Shown piece by piece: positions 17,582 to 27,964 of a stretch of DNA of 64,000 nucleotides. Below the pieces are notes generated by a model. The model did not search any database, had not been told where the DNA came from, and saw only the letters and a list, made by a program, of their open reading frames with translations. The position numbers and the translations under genes are program-made. Origin of the DNA: Streptomyces sp. TP-A0874 (GTDB lineage Bacteria > Actinomycetota > Actinomycetes > Streptomycetales > Streptomycetaceae); contig NZ_BBZK01000005.1 of the NCBI RefSeq assembly GCF_001748085.1, positions 62,001 to 126,000 of the forward strand, given 5' to 3'. Each line of letters begins with the position of its first letter. Positions within the stretch are counted from its first letter, which is position 1.

Positions 17582-18324
17582 GCCGCGGCCCCGGGTCCGC
17601 TACCGCTCTGCAGCCACCGGTCGTACTCCTCGGGCGACACCGCCTTGATCCAGAAGTGCATCCTGTAGTGCAGGTCTCCGCAGAACTCGGCGCACTTCCC
17701 CAACCAGCGGCCCTCCCGGTCCATGGTGAGGGTGAAGGTGTTCACGTGGTCGGGGAAGGCGTCCATCTTGTACCGCAGGGCCGGCACCCACAGTGAGTGG
17801 ATGACGTCCCGGGAGGTCAGGCGCAGCTCCACCGGGCGACCGGTCGGCACCACCAGTGTCGGGAGGTCGTCGCCCCGGCAGTCGCCGGAGACGCTGCGCC
17901 GTTCGGCCGTCTGCGGGTACGTGAAGGTCCAGCACCACTGGAAGCCGGTGACGTCCACGCGCAGGGGCGGGGGATCGGCCACCTGGTGCTCACGGTGGTT
18001 CTGCCAGGCTGTCCACGCCACCAGGAAGACGGCGAACGCGGCCAGGACGCCGACGTAGTAGGCCTCCAGACGGAGCCGCTCGTTCCGTTGGGAGACCGCC
18101 ACCCGGCGTCCGGCCCGTCGCTTGACCAGCGCGTAGCCGAGGACGGCCAGCACGACGAAGAACACCAGGCCCGCGACGATCGACTCCAGCGCGAGGACCT
18201 GGCCGAAGACATGGCGCTGCCTCACCGCGTGGCCCGCCCTGCCCGGCCGACGGCCCGCGAGCGCGCTGCTGATGTACGGAAGCCCCCGACCATCACCGAC
18301 CACTCCCATCGCGCGTGGGGACAC
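17578..18324 (-). CDS. ctaC: Cytochrome c oxidase subunit II
   Basis: Up to 248 residues. Two N-terminal membrane helices (around LESIVAGLVFFVVLAVLGYAL and YYVGVLAAFAVFLVAWTAW) lead to a cupredoxin domain on the outer face. The CuA ligands are all present: the histidine in VIHSLWVPAL and the set GKCAEFCGDLHYRM (two Cys, His, Met). No lipobox and no fused cytochrome c domain are seen. The start is uncertain. GTG at 18324 lacks a ribosome site, and GTG at 18225 would remove an odd arginine-rich leader. It is first in the operon and overlaps ctaD. Confidence 0.9.
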   Translation of the reverse strand: MSPRAMGVVGDGRGLPYISSALAGRRPGRAGHAVRQRHVFGQVLALESIVAGLVFFVVLAVLGYALVKRRAGRRVAVSQRNERLRLEAYYVGVLAAFAVFLVAWTAWQNHREHQVADPPPLRVDVTGFQWCWTFTYPQTAERRSVSGDCRGDDLPTLVVPTGRPVELRLTSRDVIHSLWVPALRYKMDAFPDHVNTFTLTMDREGRWLGKCAEFCGDLHYRMHFWIKAVSPEEYDRWLQSGSGPGAAA

Positions 18325-18524
18325 GAGGCCAGGCGGACATTACGGGCAGAGCGGACAGCCCGCGAGCAGACACACCGCGACCGGGGCCCGGACGCTCCAG
18401 AAGTCGCACCGCAGGTTCACGGCGGTTTCCACGACGGCGGCAGCGGGTACCCCTGGCCGGTCCCCGGGCGGACGGGGATCCGAGCGACACGCCCGAAGGT
18501 TGTCCCCCGTTCCCAGGAGCGCCG

Positions 18525-18983
18525 ATGTGGAAGCGCGCCAAGCGGCCGAAGCCCGCCCGGGGCGCGGACCGCACCGACTTCTCCCCCGTCGTGCTGTGCG
18601 ATCTGTGCGCCGCCGTCTCACGGGACGACGAGGCGGTGCGTACGTACGTACCCGACTCCTCGTACACGCATCCCGTCAACGACTGGTTCGACGGCCTCCG
18701 CCTCCTCACCGCCTGCGGCAAGACCCATCTCGCGGAACTCCGGAAGCACTACCGGAGTCGGCCCTTCGTCGAGGAGGAGCTCTGGGCCGCGAAGATCACC
18801 CGGGCCCTGACCAGCGGCCCGCCGGTCCTCACCCTCGTGGAGCTCGGCTGCCGCACCGGACTGCACGAGCCGGATCTCCGTCGCGCCATCGCCTGGCACA
18901 ACCAGCGTGCACGGGAGGGCGGGAACGGCCCGCCCTCCGTCGAGATGGGCGACCAGGAGCCGCGGGGCGGGGAAGGGGCGTGA
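18525..18983 (+). CDS. Conserved hypothetical protein, small and cysteine-containing
   Basis: A 152-residue soluble protein with no recognised domain. It begins basic (MWKRAKRPKPARG), then has CDLCAAV, a CxxC pair that could bind metal, and further single cysteines (LTACGK, LGCRTG). The tail is acidic and glycine-rich. ATG at 18525 has CAGGAGC directly upstream at 18514-18520. It precedes the formate dehydrogenase gene on the same strand with a 223-base gap. I recall similar proteins as uncharacterised Streptomyces ORFs. No function can be given. Confidence 0.75.
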   Translation: MWKRAKRPKPARGADRTDFSPVVLCDLCAAVSRDDEAVRTYVPDSSYTHPVNDWFDGLRLLTACGKTHLAELRKHYRSRPFVEEELWAAKITRALTSGPPVLTLVELGCRTGLHEPDLRRAIAWHNQRAREGGNGPPSVEMGDQEPRGGEGA

Positions 18984-19206
18984 GGCGGAGCCGGCCCGTG
19001 CCTCCCGGGGCGGTCGGGGCGGCACCGCCCCATCCGGACCCCCGTCCTTGGCGGGACACCGCCCCGCAGTACGTCGCGCCGCAGCGGTTCGCACTGTGGT
19101 GCACGAAGATGCGGTGTTCACGGGGCTACGGGAGGATGTACGGCAGTAGGAACGGAGACGTTCGGCGACCGGAGCGCCACCGAGCAGCCGTGAAAGGGCA
19201 GACCTC

Positions 19207-22200
19207 ATGGGCGTACGCACCTGGATCACCTCCTGGCCGGTCTACCGCCAACTCACGGGCACCGATCCCCTGGGCCGCGGCGCCGCCGCCAAGAGCGACC
19301 TGAGCGCGCGGCTCGTCCCCCGGGTCGCCGCGGCCGACCGGGTGGTGAAGTCGATCTGCCCCTACTGCGCCGTGGGCTGCGGCCAGAACGTCTACGTCGA
19401 GGACGAACGCGTCACCCAGATCGAGGGCGACCCCGACTCCCCCATCTCCCGTGGCCGTCTCTGCCCCAAGGGGGCTGCCAGCCTGCAGCTGACCACCGGC
19501 GGCGCCCGCGAGTACCAGGTCCTCTACCGTCGCCCGCACGCCACGGAATGGGAACGCCTCGACCTCGGCACCGCCATGGAGATGATCGCCGAGCGCACGA
19601 TCGCGGCCCGCCGCGCCGGCTGGCAGTGGGAGGTCGACGACACCCGCACCCGGCGGACGCTCGGCATCGCCAGCCTGGGCGGGGCCACGCTGGACAACGA
19701 GGAGAACTACCTCATCAAGAAGCTGTTCACCGCGCTCGGAGCAGTCCAGGTCGAGAACCAGGCACGCGTTTGACACTCCTCCACCGTTCCCAGTCTGGGA
19801 ACGTCGTTCGGCCGCGGTGGGGCGACCACCTTCCAGCAGGACCTGCAGAACTCCGACTGCATCGTCATCCAGGGCTCGAACATGGCCGAGTGCCATCCGG
19901 TCGGGTTCCAGTGGGTGATGGAGGCGAAGGCCCGCGGGGCGAAGGTGATCCACGTCGACCCGCGGTTCACCCGCACCAGCGCACTCGCCGACGTGCACGT
20001 GCCGCTGCGCGCGGGCTCCGACATCGCCTTCCTCGGCGGCATCATCAATCACGTCCTGCGACACGACAAGTACTTCCGGGACTACGTGATCGCCTACACC
20101 AACGGGCCCGTCGTCCTGCGCGAGGACTTCCACGACACCGAGGACCTCGACGGCGTCTTCTCCGGTCTGGACCCGGAAAGCCGCAGCTACGACAACGGCA
20201 GTTGGCAGTACTCCGGCACCGAGGTCCAGGCAGCCTCCGGCGAGCGCGACCAGGAGTACAAGAAGCGCACCGGCGACAGCTCGGTCACCGAGGCCGCGTA
20301 CGGCGAATCGCACGGCTCCGGGGGCGCCTCGATCCCGGAGGGCGAGCCCGAGCGGGACGAGACGCTGAGCCACCCGCGCTGCGTCTTCCAGGTCGTCAAG
20401 CGGCACTACGCCCGCTACACGCCCGAGATGGTCGAGGAGATCTGCGGCGTGCCGCAGGACCTGTTCGAGCGAGTGTGCGAGCTGGTCACGGAGAACTCCG
20501 GCCGCGACCGGACCACCGCCTTCGCCTACGCGGTCGGCTGGACCCAGCACACGGTGGGCGTGCAGTACATCCGCGCCGCAGCCGTCCTGCAGACCCTGCT
20601 GGGCAACATCGGCCGCCCGGGCGGCGGCATCCTCGCGCTGCGCGGGCACGCCTCCATCCAGGGCTCGACGGACATCCCCACCCTGTTCAACCTCCTGCCC
20701 GGCTACATCCCCATGCCGCACGCCCACAAGCAGGAGGACCTGGACACCTTCGTGCTGGCCGAAGCGGCCCGCAAGGGCTACTGGGCCAACATGCGCGCCT
20801 ACCTCGTCAGCCTGCTCAAGGCGTACTGGGGCGACGCCGCCACGGCGGAGAACGACTTCTGCTTCGACTACCTGCCGCGGCTGACCGGTTCCCACTCCAC
20901 CTACGAGACCGTCATGGCCCAACTGGCGGGCACCTGCAAGGGCTACTTCCTGATGGGCGAGAACCCGGCGGTCGGGTCCGCCAACGCCAAGATGCAGCGC
21001 CTGGGCATGGCCAACCTCGATTGGCTGGTCGTGCGGGACTTCTCCCTCATCGAGTCGGCCACCTGGTGGAAGGACGGACCGGAAACGGAGACGGGCGAGA
21101 TGCGCACCGAGGACATCGGCACCGAGGTGTTCTTCCTGCCCGCCGCCACGCACACCGAGAAGGACGGAAGCTTCACCAACACCCAGCGCCTGCTGCAGTG
21201 GCACCACCAGGCGGTCGAACCCTCCGGTGACGCCCGCAGCGACCTGTGGTTCGTCTACCACCTCGGCCGGATCATCCGGGAGAAGCTCGCCGCCTCCACC
21301 GACCCGATGGACCGGCCGCTGCAGGACCTGACCTGGGACTACCCCGTAGGGGGTGAGCAGGCCGAGCCGGACGCGGAGGCCGTCCTCGCGGAGATCAACG
21401 GGCACGACGCGCTGGGCCGTCCACTGGCCTCCTACGAGCAGCTCGCGGATGACGGCTCCACCTCCTGCGGCTGCTGGATCTACTGCGGGGTGTACGCGGA
21501 CGGCGTGAACCAGGCCGCCCGCCGCAAACCGGGGCGGGAGCAGAACTGGGTGGCGAACGAGTGGGGCTGGGCCTGGCCCGCCAACCGCCGCATCCTCTAC
21601 AACCGCGCGTCAGCCGATCCCGACGGCCGGCCGTGGAGCGAACGCAAGGCACTGGTCTGGTGGGACGAGGACAGCAGCTCCTGGTCCGGCCACGACATCC
21701 CGGACTTCATGGCCGGCAAGGCCCCGGACGAGCAGCCGTCCGAGGACGCCACCGGGCCCGCGGCCCTGACGGGCACCGACGCCTTCATCATGCAGGCCGA
21801 CGGCAAGGCCTGGTTGTACGCGCCGTCCGGCCTCACCGACGGCCCGCTGCCCACCCACTACGAGCCGCAGGACTCGCCGTTCCCCAACCTGCTGTACGGG
21901 CAGCAGCGCAACCCGGTGCGGCAGCTGCTGCCGACGTACCCGGACAACCGCTACCAGCCCAGCGGCCGGGAGCCGGGCTCGGAGGTGTTCCCCTACGTCG
22001 CCACCACCTATCGGCTGACGGAGCACCACACGGCGGGCGGCATGTCCCGCTGGCAGCCCTACCTCGCGGAGCTCCAACCGGAGTTCTTCTGCGAGGTCTC
22101 CCCCGAACTCGCCGCGGAACGCGGCCTGGAGCACACCGGGTGGGCGATGATCGTCAGCGCCCGCGGGGTGATCGAGGCACGGGTGCTGGTCACCGACCGC

Positions 22201-22464
22201 CTCGCCGCCCTCACCGTGCAGGGCCGGCGCCTGCACCAGGTGGGGCTGCCGTACCACTGGGGCCCCAACGGCTACAGCACGGGCGACTCGGCCAACGAAC
22301 TGCTCCACATGTCCCTGGACCCGAACACCCACATCCAGGAGGCGAAGGCGTTCGCCGTCGACATCCGGCCGGGACGCCGCCCCAGGGGGCCGGCCGCCGT
22401 GGAACTCGTACGGGCCTACCGGACCCGGGCCGGCATCGACGAGCACACCGGCACGGACCCGTGA
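19207..22464 (+). CDS. fdhA: Formate dehydrogenase alpha subunit, selenocysteine-containing (in-frame UGA read as Sec)
   Basis: A 1085-residue molybdopterin oxidoreductase that oxidises formate to CO2. The N-terminal [4Fe-4S] site is CPYCAVGCG (Cys51, 54, 58) with Cys86 in RLCPKG. TGA at 19771-19773 stands at residue 189 in the context QARV-U-HSSTV, exactly where bacterial formate dehydrogenases carry selenocysteine or cysteine. The same frame continues without break to 22464. The molybdopterin-binding motifs MGENPAVGSANAKM and HMSLDPNTHIQEAKAFAVD follow. No twin-arginine signal is seen, so it is probably cytoplasmic. ATG at 19207 has AAAGGG about ten bases upstream. No beta or gamma subunit gene is adjacent. 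The downstream genes selD, tRNA-Sec, selB and selA supply the recoding machinery. Confidence 0.95.
19785..19803 (+). promoter_or_regulatory. Bacterial SECIS element
   Basis: CGTTCCCA (19785-19792) pairs perfectly with TGGGAACG (19796-19803) around the loop GTC, starting 11 bases after the recoded TGA. The apical sequence AGUCU resembles the AGGUCU apex of the Escherichia coli fdhF SECIS, which SelB binds. It lies within the coding sequence. Confidence 0.85.
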
Positions 22465-22498
22465 TCGGTACCCGGGTGAGCGGTACCCGGTGCCGGGT

Positions 22499-23524
22499 TC
22501 ACCGCAGGACCACCGAGAAAGAGCCGCGAGGCACCAGCTCACCCACCACCGGAGCCCCGGGCACCTCCCCCGCCACCAGCAGCCCACCCGACGTCTGCGC
22601 GTCAGCGAGGAGGAGTCGGGTGTCCTCGTCCGCGGCCCCGAAGTCGGTGAACGGCGCCACCCACTCCAGGTTCCGCCGGGTGCCTCCGCTGACGTACCCC
22701 TCGCGCACCGACTCACGGGCCCCGTCGAGGTAGGGCACCGCGGCCGTGTCGACCACGGCGGTCACCTCGGAGGCCCGTGCCATCTTGTGCAGGTGCCCGA
22801 GGAAACCGAATCCGGTGACGTCGGTGGCGGCGGTGGCCCCGGCCCGCAGAGCCGCGGCCGATGCCTCCCGGTTGAGCGTCACCATGGTGGCCACGGCCTG
22901 CTCGAACCGCTCACCGGTGGTCTTGTGCCGGTTGTTGAGCACGCCGAGTCCGAGCGGCTTGGTGAGTGACAGCGGAGTGCCGGGCCGGGCGGCGTCGTTG
23001 CGGAGCAGCCGGCCCGGATCCGCCAGACCGGTGACCGCCATGCCGTACTTGGGTTCCGGATCGTCCACGCTGTGGCCGCCGCCCACATGGCACCCGGCCT
23101 CCGTGGCGATGTCCAGGCCACCGCGGAGCACCTCGCGCGCGAGGTCGAACGGCAGCACCTGGCGCGGCCAGGCCAGGAGGTTGACGGCGAGCACGGGTCG
23201 GCCGCCCATCGCGTACACGTCGGACAGGGCGTTGGCCGCCGCGATGCGCCCCCAGTCGTAGGGGTCGTCGACGACCGGTGTGAAGAAGTCGGCGGTGGAG
23301 ACGACCGCCTGGTCCGGGGCGCCGCCGGGCGAGGGCAGGGTGACGACCGCCGCGTCGTCTCCGGTCGCCAGCCCGACCAGGAGCGGGGTGTCTCCACCGG
23401 TCGCCACCGGCCCGGCCAGCTCGCCGAGTACGTCCTCCAGTTCCCCCGGCGGGATCTTGCAGGCGCAGCCGCCGCCGTGAGCGAACTGGGTGAGGCGTAC
23501 GGGTGCTTCGAGTCGCGTGGTCAC
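22499..23524 (-). CDS. selD: Selenide, water dikinase
   Basis: A 341-residue enzyme that makes selenophosphate from selenide and ATP, the selenium donor for Sec-tRNA formation. The catalytic Cys/Lys pair is in GGGCACKIP (Cys20, Lys23), so this copy is not itself a selenoprotein. The AIRS-like fold motifs follow: TADFFTPVVDDPYDWG, VGGGHSVDDPEPKYG and DVTGFGFLGHLHKM. GTG at 23524 has GGGAG nine bases upstream; longer frames reach back through non-coding sequence. It converges on fdhA and diverges from tRNA-Sec. Confidence 0.96.
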   Translation of the reverse strand: MTTRLEAPVRLTQFAHGGGCACKIPPGELEDVLGELAGPVATGGDTPLLVGLATGDDAAVVTLPSPGGAPDQAVVSTADFFTPVVDDPYDWGRIAAANALSDVYAMGGRPVLAVNLLAWPRQVLPFDLAREVLRGGLDIATEAGCHVGGGHSVDDPEPKYGMAVTGLADPGRLLRNDAARPGTPLSLTKPLGLGVLNNRHKTTGERFEQAVATMVTLNREASAAALRAGATAATDVTGFGFLGHLHKMARASEVTAVVDTAAVPYLDGARESVREGYVSGGTRRNLEWVAPFTDFGAADEDTRLLLADAQTSGGLLVAGEVPGAPVVGELVPRGSFSVVLR

Positions 23525-23858
23525 GGGTGCGGCTCCCTCTCTGCGTCTTCGCTGAGCTTGTCTGTGCGTCTGTACTGGACCGTCGGTGCGCCGGTGCTGG
23601 GCCGTCTGCGCGTCTTCGCCGAGTTGCTGGAATCGAGGGGTCGGGCCGGGTGGGTGGTGGTCGGTGAACCGGCCCGGTGGCTGCCGGTCTGCCCGCCCGG
23701 GAGCCCGAGGGTTCACTCGCGGGCCGGGAAGACGCCCCGGCCGGCGGTGCGCGAGTCCGCGGTGGACCGCCCGGACGAGTCGGGTTCCGATCCGTGCCGG
23801 GATCGGCGCCGTGGCTTGGACCGGCTCCGCCCGGCCTTCCGATAGCCTGGGCGCGCGT
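23525..23858. other. Divergent control region between selD and tRNA-Sec
   Basis: 334 bases without a convincing gene; several short G/C-rich frames are open but lack ribosome sites. It must hold promoters for selD (minus) and the tRNA (plus). I could not pick out a reliable -35/-10 pair. Confidence 0.35.
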
Positions 23859-23951
23859 GGAGGCGTACGGGTGTCTGGTGACCCCCCCGGTCTTCAAAAC
23901 CGAGGTGTCCGAGTATCTCGGGCAGGCGGGTTCGATTCCCGTCCGCCTCCG
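23859..23951 (+). tRNA. selC: tRNA-Sec (anticodon UCA)
   Basis: A 93-base tRNA with the hallmarks of selenocysteine tRNA. The acceptor GGAGGCG (23859-23865) pairs with CGCCTCC (23944-23950), followed by discriminator G. The D arm is long (GGGTGTCTGGTGACCC). The anticodon loop CTTCAAA is closed by CGGT/ACCG, giving UCA at 23894-23896. A long variable arm (GTGTCCGAGTATCTCGGGCA region) and a T arm GCGGG-TTCGATT-CCCGT follow. No CCA is encoded. The 3' half overlaps the end of selB on the other strand. Confidence 0.95.
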
Positions 23952-25753
23952 TTTCCGACCTCCGACCGGCAGCGCCGGCGCTGATCGTCCACCCGCTCGG
24001 TGTGTCCCCGGGCGTCCAGCAGTTCCAGCAGCGGCACGGCCACCCGGCGGGTGGTGCGGAGGGCCTCCCGCGCCTCGCTCAACGTGAACGGCTGCGGCAG
24101 TCCGCGGAGTACGTCGGCGGCCCGGACCTCCGCTCCGGGCAGCAGCACGATGCCCTCGGTGACACGGAGCAGCAGGCCCGCCGCCACCGCGGCGGCCACC
24201 GTCTCCCGGGTGAGCCCCAGTTCGGTCAGGCGGCCCGCTTCAGGGGCTCGGAACGGGGCCTGTTCCAGGTCCGAGCGCACGACTTCGACGGCCTGGCGAA
24301 CCGGCGGAGGCAGCCTCGGACCCGGGTTTCCGGCGCCGTACAGCCGGCCGCGACCGCGGCTGAGCGCCAGCTTGCCCGGTGTGTCCGTCAGGGCCTCGAC
24401 CAAGGACCGGTCCGGCAGTCCGAGCAGGTGCCGGGCCGCCTCGGTCGGCAGGCCGGGATCGAGCGGGTGCCGTTCCGCGTGCCGCTCCACCTCGGTGGCC
24501 AGGCGCTCCCGCAGGGCCGCCCAGTGGGCGGGGTCGGCCAACCAGTCCCCGGTGACGGGGGAGGTGGCGACGGGGACGCCCATCGCCTCCAGTTCCCGGC
24601 GCCGGACGAGCCGCCGGCGGCCGAGCTCCGCCGCGCCGTCCGGGCGACCGGTCATGACCGCCAGCTCCGCCGCTCTGGCGCGGGCGGCTCCGCGCCGGGT
24701 CAGCCTGGGCGGCGCGACGTCCAGCACGGTCACTCCGTACGGCGTGGACCGGCGCCCCGGGGCCCGGAGCACGGCCCGGTCTCCGACGCGCAGCGGAAGC
24801 TGCCGGGAGAGGGTGAGTCTGGTCGTGTCGGGACCCAGCGGCCGGACGGTCGCCGGGACCGCGGCGGTGCCGATGTGCAGGCTCATGCTGCGCGGCAGGT
24901 CCCGCGCCGAAACCCCGGTGGTACGCACGTCGGTTACCGCGGTGGGCAGCCAGCGGTCGGGCGTCAGCAGCACCTGGCCCCGCCCCAGCACCCCGTCACC
25001 CGCCCCGTGGACGTTGACCGCCACGCGTGCCACACCGCTCACCGAGGAACGCTCCTCCCGCAGGCACTGCAAGCCCCGCACCCGCAGCGTCGTCCTGCCG
25101 TCCCCGGTCGTGAGCCGGTCGCCGACGCGCAGCGTGCCCGCTCCCAGGGTGCCGGTGACGACCGTCCCACGGCCTCGCACGGTGAAGGCGCGGTCGAGCC
25201 ACAGCCGCACGTCCGCGTCGGCGGGTGGCACGGGCAGGGCTCCGCCCAAGCGGACCAGCTCACCGCGGAGTCGGTCCAGACCGGCCCCGGTGCGCGCGCT
25301 CACCGCGACCGAGGGCACGGAGCCGAGGGAGGTGTCCGCCAGCCGCTCGGCGGCCTCCTTCCGTGTCGGTCCGGGGTCCGCGAGGTCGCAGCGGGTCACG
25401 GCGAGCACGGCGTGCCGGACCGTCAGCGCGTCCAGGATGTCGAGGTGTTCCTGCGACTGCGGCTGCCACCCCTGATCGGCGGCGACCGCGAAGAGCACGG
25501 CGGGCGCCGGACCTGCGCCGGCCAGCATGGTGGCGATGAACCGTTCGTGACCGGGGACGTCCACGAAGGCGATGTGTTCGGCTTCGGAGCCGCCGGCCGG
25601 GTCCTGGCCCAGCCGGGTCCAAACGAACCCGAGGTCGAGGGTCAGGCCCCGGCGGCGCTCCTCCTCCAACCGGTCGGGTTCCATCCCGGTCAGCGCCCGC
25701 ACCAGGGCGGACTTGCCGTGGTCGACGTGTCCCGCGGTGGCCAGTACCCGCAT
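23894..25753 (-). CDS. selB: Selenocysteine-specific elongation factor
   Basis: A 619-residue GTPase that carries Sec-tRNA to the ribosome at SECIS-marked UGA codons. The G1 loop GHVDHGKS is at residues 8-15; DVPGHE (G3) and TRCD (G4) follow. EF-Tu-like beta-barrels and four C-terminal winged-helix repeats, which bind the SECIS, complete it. The last about 19 codons (GGRESNPPARDTRTPRF) are antisense to tRNA-Sec. The stop TGA at 23896-23894 is the exact complement of the tRNA anticodon. The natural domain probably ends near VDDQRRRC, so the tail is an overlap extension. ATG at 25753 lies seven bases after the selA stop, so the two are co-transcribed. Confidence 0.96.
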   Translation of the reverse strand: MRVLATAGHVDHGKSALVRALTGMEPDRLEEERRRGLTLDLGFVWTRLGQDPAGGSEAEHIAFVDVPGHERFIATMLAGAGPAPAVLFAVAADQGWQPQSQEHLDILDALTVRHAVLAVTRCDLADPGPTRKEAAERLADTSLGSVPSVAVSARTGAGLDRLRGELVRLGGALPVPPADADVRLWLDRAFTVRGRGTVVTGTLGAGTLRVGDRLTTGDGRTTLRVRGLQCLREERSSVSGVARVAVNVHGAGDGVLGRGQVLLTPDRWLPTAVTDVRTTGVSARDLPRSMSLHIGTAAVPATVRPLGPDTTRLTLSRQLPLRVGDRAVLRAPGRRSTPYGVTVLDVAPPRLTRRGAARARAAELAVMTGRPDGAAELGRRRLVRRRELEAMGVPVATSPVTGDWLADPAHWAALRERLATEVERHAERHPLDPGLPTEAARHLLGLPDRSLVEALTDTPGKLALSRGRGRLYGAGNPGPRLPPPVRQAVEVVRSDLEQAPFRAPEAGRLTELGLTRETVAAAVAAGLLLRVTEGIVLLPGAEVRAADVLRGLPQPFTLSEAREALRTTRRVAVPLLELLDARGHTERVDDQRRRCRSEVGNGGGRESNPPARDTRTPRF

Positions 25754-25760
25754 GGCCGCC

Positions 25761-27158
<1,398 letters not shown>

Positions 27159-27352
27159 TCGACCCTCCGCTCCGGCCCGGCTCCGCACCGCCGGGAGCGC
27201 TCATCGTCTCCGAGCGCTCCCGTCCGGTCTCGGGACACGCCGGAGGGGCCGCGGGAGCCACGCGGAGGCGTGGCGGACGGGGGGCGTTTCCGGAAGGGCC
27301 GGAGGATCGCCGGGTACGGCGGAACGAGCGGATCAGGCGGTGGCCGGGCGGA

Positions 27353-27772
27353 TCAGGCGGTGCGGGCCTGCGGGCTCCGCTCGGTGTCGCCGCCCGGCAC
27401 CGGCTCCGAGGCGTCGTCGCCGAGGGCCACGATCCGGTTCCCCTCGTCCACGTGGACCACCCGTGGGACGAGGGCGCGCGCCTCCGCGTCCTCGACCTGG
27501 GCGTAGCTGATGAGGATGACGAGGTCTCCGGGGTGGACGAGGTGGGCGGCGGCGCCGTTGATGCCGATCACGCCGGAGCCCGGCTCCCCCTCGATCACAT
27601 AGGTCTCGAGCCGGGCGCCGTTGGTGATGTCCACGATGTGCACGAGTTCGCCGGGCAGCAGATCCGCCGCGTCCATCAGCTCACGGTCGACGGTGACGGA
27701 TCCCACATAGTGCAGGTCGGCCTGGGTCACCGTGGCGCGGTGGATCTTGGACTTGAACATCGTACGCAGCAT
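27353..27772 (-). CDS. panD: Aspartate 1-decarboxylase precursor
   Basis: A 139-residue pyruvoyl enzyme that makes beta-alanine for pantothenate. Self-cleavage occurs at Gly24-Ser25 in YVGSVTVD, giving the pyruvoyl group. The conserved [14 protein letters not shown] and [14 protein letters not shown] segments are intact. The C-terminal tail of about 20 residues is a poorly conserved extension. ATG at 27772 has GGGGAG close upstream. It stands alone, downstream of the prp genes on the same strand and separated from them by 192 bases. The 15-bp sequence GCGGATCAGGCGGTG occurs twice at its 3' end (27328 and 27348). Confidence 0.96.
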   Translation of the reverse strand: MLRTMFKSKIHRATVTQADLHYVGSVTVDRELMDAADLLPGELVHIVDITNGARLETYVIEGEPGSGVIGINGAAAHLVHPGDLVILISYAQVEDAEARALVPRVVHVDEGNRIVALGDDASEPVPGGDTERSPQARTA

Positions 27773-27964
27773 GGAAGCTCTCCCCGACCTGGGCTCCCTG
27801 CCTACGTCTGTGCAGGTCAGGGGCGGTTTCCCTATTTTACAACGAGCTACCGCCGCCCGTCAGGCCCGAGGCGGCGCCAAGTCCCGTTCGGAGCCTGTCC
27901 CGACCGCTGCCGGCCTGGTCGGTCCGGTCGGCCCAGTCGGCCCGGTCGGTCGAAACGGAGAGAC

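Noticed and set aside
16000..17668. A long open plus-strand frame opposite ctaD and ctaC
   Set aside because: The composition is His/Glu/Gln-rich shadow sequence. The minus-strand genes have full haem and copper ligand sets and coupled starts.
19771..19773. TGA as a premature stop or frameshift splitting the formate dehydrogenase gene
   Set aside because: The frame continues intact, the UGA sits at the known Sec position, a SECIS hairpin follows, and the full Sec machinery is adjacent.
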